Part shown: positions 5,396 through 6,403 of the stretch, piece after piece | How positions within the stretch are numbered: position 1 is the stretch's first letter | How the letters are laid out: every line of letters begins with the position of its first letter | Assembly: GCA_022839445.1 (NCBI GenBank) | Contig: JALHFC010000063.1 | Location: 1 to 6,403, forward strand | Source of the DNA: Pelotomaculum sp. | GTDB lineage: Bacteria > Bacillota > Desulfotomaculia > Desulfotomaculales > Pelotomaculaceae | Length of the DNA stretch: 6,403 bases | Direction of reading: 5' to 3' | Position numbers and translations under genes: made by a program | Notes under the pieces: generated by a model | Database searches by the model: none | What the model saw: the letters and a program-made list of their open reading frames with translations, nothing else | What the model was told of the DNA's origin: nothing

Positions 5396-6403
5396 TCAAC
5401 GCTCCACCTTCACATAGTTTAACACATCTAGCCTTTTGATTATAACTGCCATCTCCGCCCTGGTAAGACAGGCCTCCGGCTTTAAAAGGTCTCCCTCGTA
5501 ACCCCGCAGGATCCCGGCGGAAACAACCCGGCTCAATGATTCGCCGGCCCAGGAGGGGATTTTCCCGGCATCCTTAAAGTCCAGCTTGGCGCTGCCGGTG
5601 GGGAGATCTATAGCATGATCCAAGATAACCGAAACCTCGGCCCTGGTAACCGGACGGCCGGGCCAAAACTTCTGATCCGGGTACCCCTTCACGATGCCCC
5701 GGGCAACTGCCGCAGCCACGGCATCCTCCGCCCAATCAGGCACTTCGTCTTTAAAAGCAAGCCGGCCCTGCTCCGTTGACCACCCCAGAAGCCGCGCCAG
5801 CAAAACGACAACCTGGGCGCGGGTAACCGGCTCAGCCGGACGGAAAGTACCGTCCTCATAACCTTTGATGACGCCGGCCTCAGCCAGTTCGTTGATCTGG
5901 TCGTTGGCCCAATTGGCTTCTGTATCGCTGAACAAGCTGGCGCCCCTGATCGCCGCCTGTGCCGTAAGACCCTGATAAGAGGCCTCCAGCTTGCCACTTG
6001 CGGATTCCCCTGCAATAAATGTACTTCCTTCAATTCTACCTGTGGTGGCGCTTAAAGCGACATAACGCGCATCCAGCGGAAACACCCGTCCATCCAAGGT
6101 CTCTAAGGTAAATGACAGCTCCACCTTCTGACCCCGCCCGGCCCTTATGACTGCGGGCGCCACTCGAAAGGCCTTGATCTCCCGGGCGCCAATGACGTGC
6201 ACCTTCTTTGCGCCTTTTACCCCGCCTGATGTGGCTTCAATCAACACATCCCCGCCGCTGCCGGCGGAAAAAACACTGCCGCTGAAGCTACCGCCTATAC
6301 CGGCGCTGAACTTAACGTCCTGCGGCCGCCAGGGGTAGAAGTGGGTATCGAAACCTTTCACGGTGTAACCGGCATCCGTGCCCGCCAGGACAATATCCGG
6401 CCC
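5396..6403 (-). CDS. SLH-domain cell-surface protein, C-terminal part (5' end outside window)
   Basis: This is the C-terminal 335 residues of a larger secreted protein. The frame is open to the right window edge, so the GTG at 6361 is an internal valine (residue 15 of the visible part), not a start. Visible residues about 1-155 look like two beta-rich Ig-like segments (alternating V/I/L with G/S/T), the first beginning near VLAGTDAGYT. Three SLH repeats follow at about 158-208, 217-266 and 276-327. Each starts with F(S/K)D and has a W and a G(Y/I)xxGY-type turn; they carry TRAQ, TRAE and TRAE respectively. SLH triplets anchor proteins non-covalently to secondary cell-wall polysaccharide, so the product is predicted to sit outside the cell. 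The stop TGA (5398-5396) is 4 bases before the next gene. Clostridial proteins with Ig-like plus SLH tails often carry an enzymatic N-terminus such as a phosphodiester glycosidase; that part is not visible and is only a guess here. Confidence 0.9.
   Translation of the reverse strand, partial: GPDIVLAGTDAGYTVKGFDTHFYPWRPQDVKFSAGIGGSFSGSVFSAGSGGDVLIEATSGGVKGAKKVHVIGAREIKAFRVAPAVIRAGRGQKVELSFTLETLDGRVFPLDARYVALSATTGRIEGSTFIAGESASGKLEASYQGLTAQAAIRGASLFSDTEANWANDQINELAEAGVIKGYEDGTFRPAEPVTRAQVVVLLARLLGWSTEQGRLAFKDEVPDWAEDAVAAAVARGIVKGYPDQKFWPGRPVTRAEVSVILDHAIDLPTGSAKLDFKDAGKIPSWAGESLSRVVSAGILRGYEGDLLKPEACLTRAEMAVIIKRLDVLNYVKVER

Noticed and set aside
6359..6361. GTG as the start of the SLH protein
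   Set aside because: The frame stays open to the window edge with protein-like sequence, there is no ribosome-binding site, and a surface protein should begin with a signal peptide, which is absent here.

Overview
The window carries six protein-coding genes, all on the minus strand, so the biological reading order runs from high to low coordinates. In that order they are: the C-terminal part of an S-layer-homology (SLH) surface protein (its 5' end lies beyond the right edge), two GT4-type glycosyltransferases, the fatty-acid dehydratase FabZ, a WecA/TagO-type undecaprenyl-phosphate sugar-1-phosphate transferase, and the UTP-glucose-1-phosphate uridylyltransferase GalU. Base composition is moderate (by eye slightly above 50% GC), ribosome-binding sites are G-rich, and three of the five visible starts are GTG or TTG. 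With a triple-SLH anchor and a TagO-like transferase, this points to a Gram-positive-type Firmicute, plausibly a clostridial Peptococcaceae relative (Desulfotomaculum/Pelotomaculum-like). That placement is inference, not a database result.

Layout: positions 5396-6403 encode two Ig-like segments followed by three SLH repeats. The next two genes (5391-4246 and 4218-3094) follow with gaps of 4 and 27 bases and are almost certainly co-transcribed with it. fabZ (3022-2594) follows after a 71-base gap. A roughly 510-base stretch (2086-2593) then separates fabZ from tagO. It contains a possible decayed small gene, a strong GC-rich hairpin followed by a T-run (probable end of the upstream operon), a weaker second hairpin, and a good sigma-A-type promoter placed to drive tagO. 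tagO (2085-991) and galU (948-64) form the second unit, but an intrinsic-terminator-like hairpin overlaps the tagO stop codon with only 42 bases before galU. The left edge (1-63) holds a short 10-bp tandem repeat and no gene.

How the genes fit together: TagO/WecA-type enzymes load the first sugar phosphate on undecaprenyl phosphate, GT4 enzymes extend the lipid-linked chain, GalU supplies UDP-glucose, and SLH domains bind secondary cell-wall polysaccharide. The window therefore reads as part of a cell-surface glycopolymer/S-layer locus. FabZ is the outlier, a housekeeping lipid gene. I see no mobile element, CRISPR array, RNA gene or clearly new system. The items most worth a second look are the first glycosyltransferase, which lacks usual GT4 donor-site residues; the hairpin at the tagO/galU junction; and the small broken-looking reading frame in the intergenic region.
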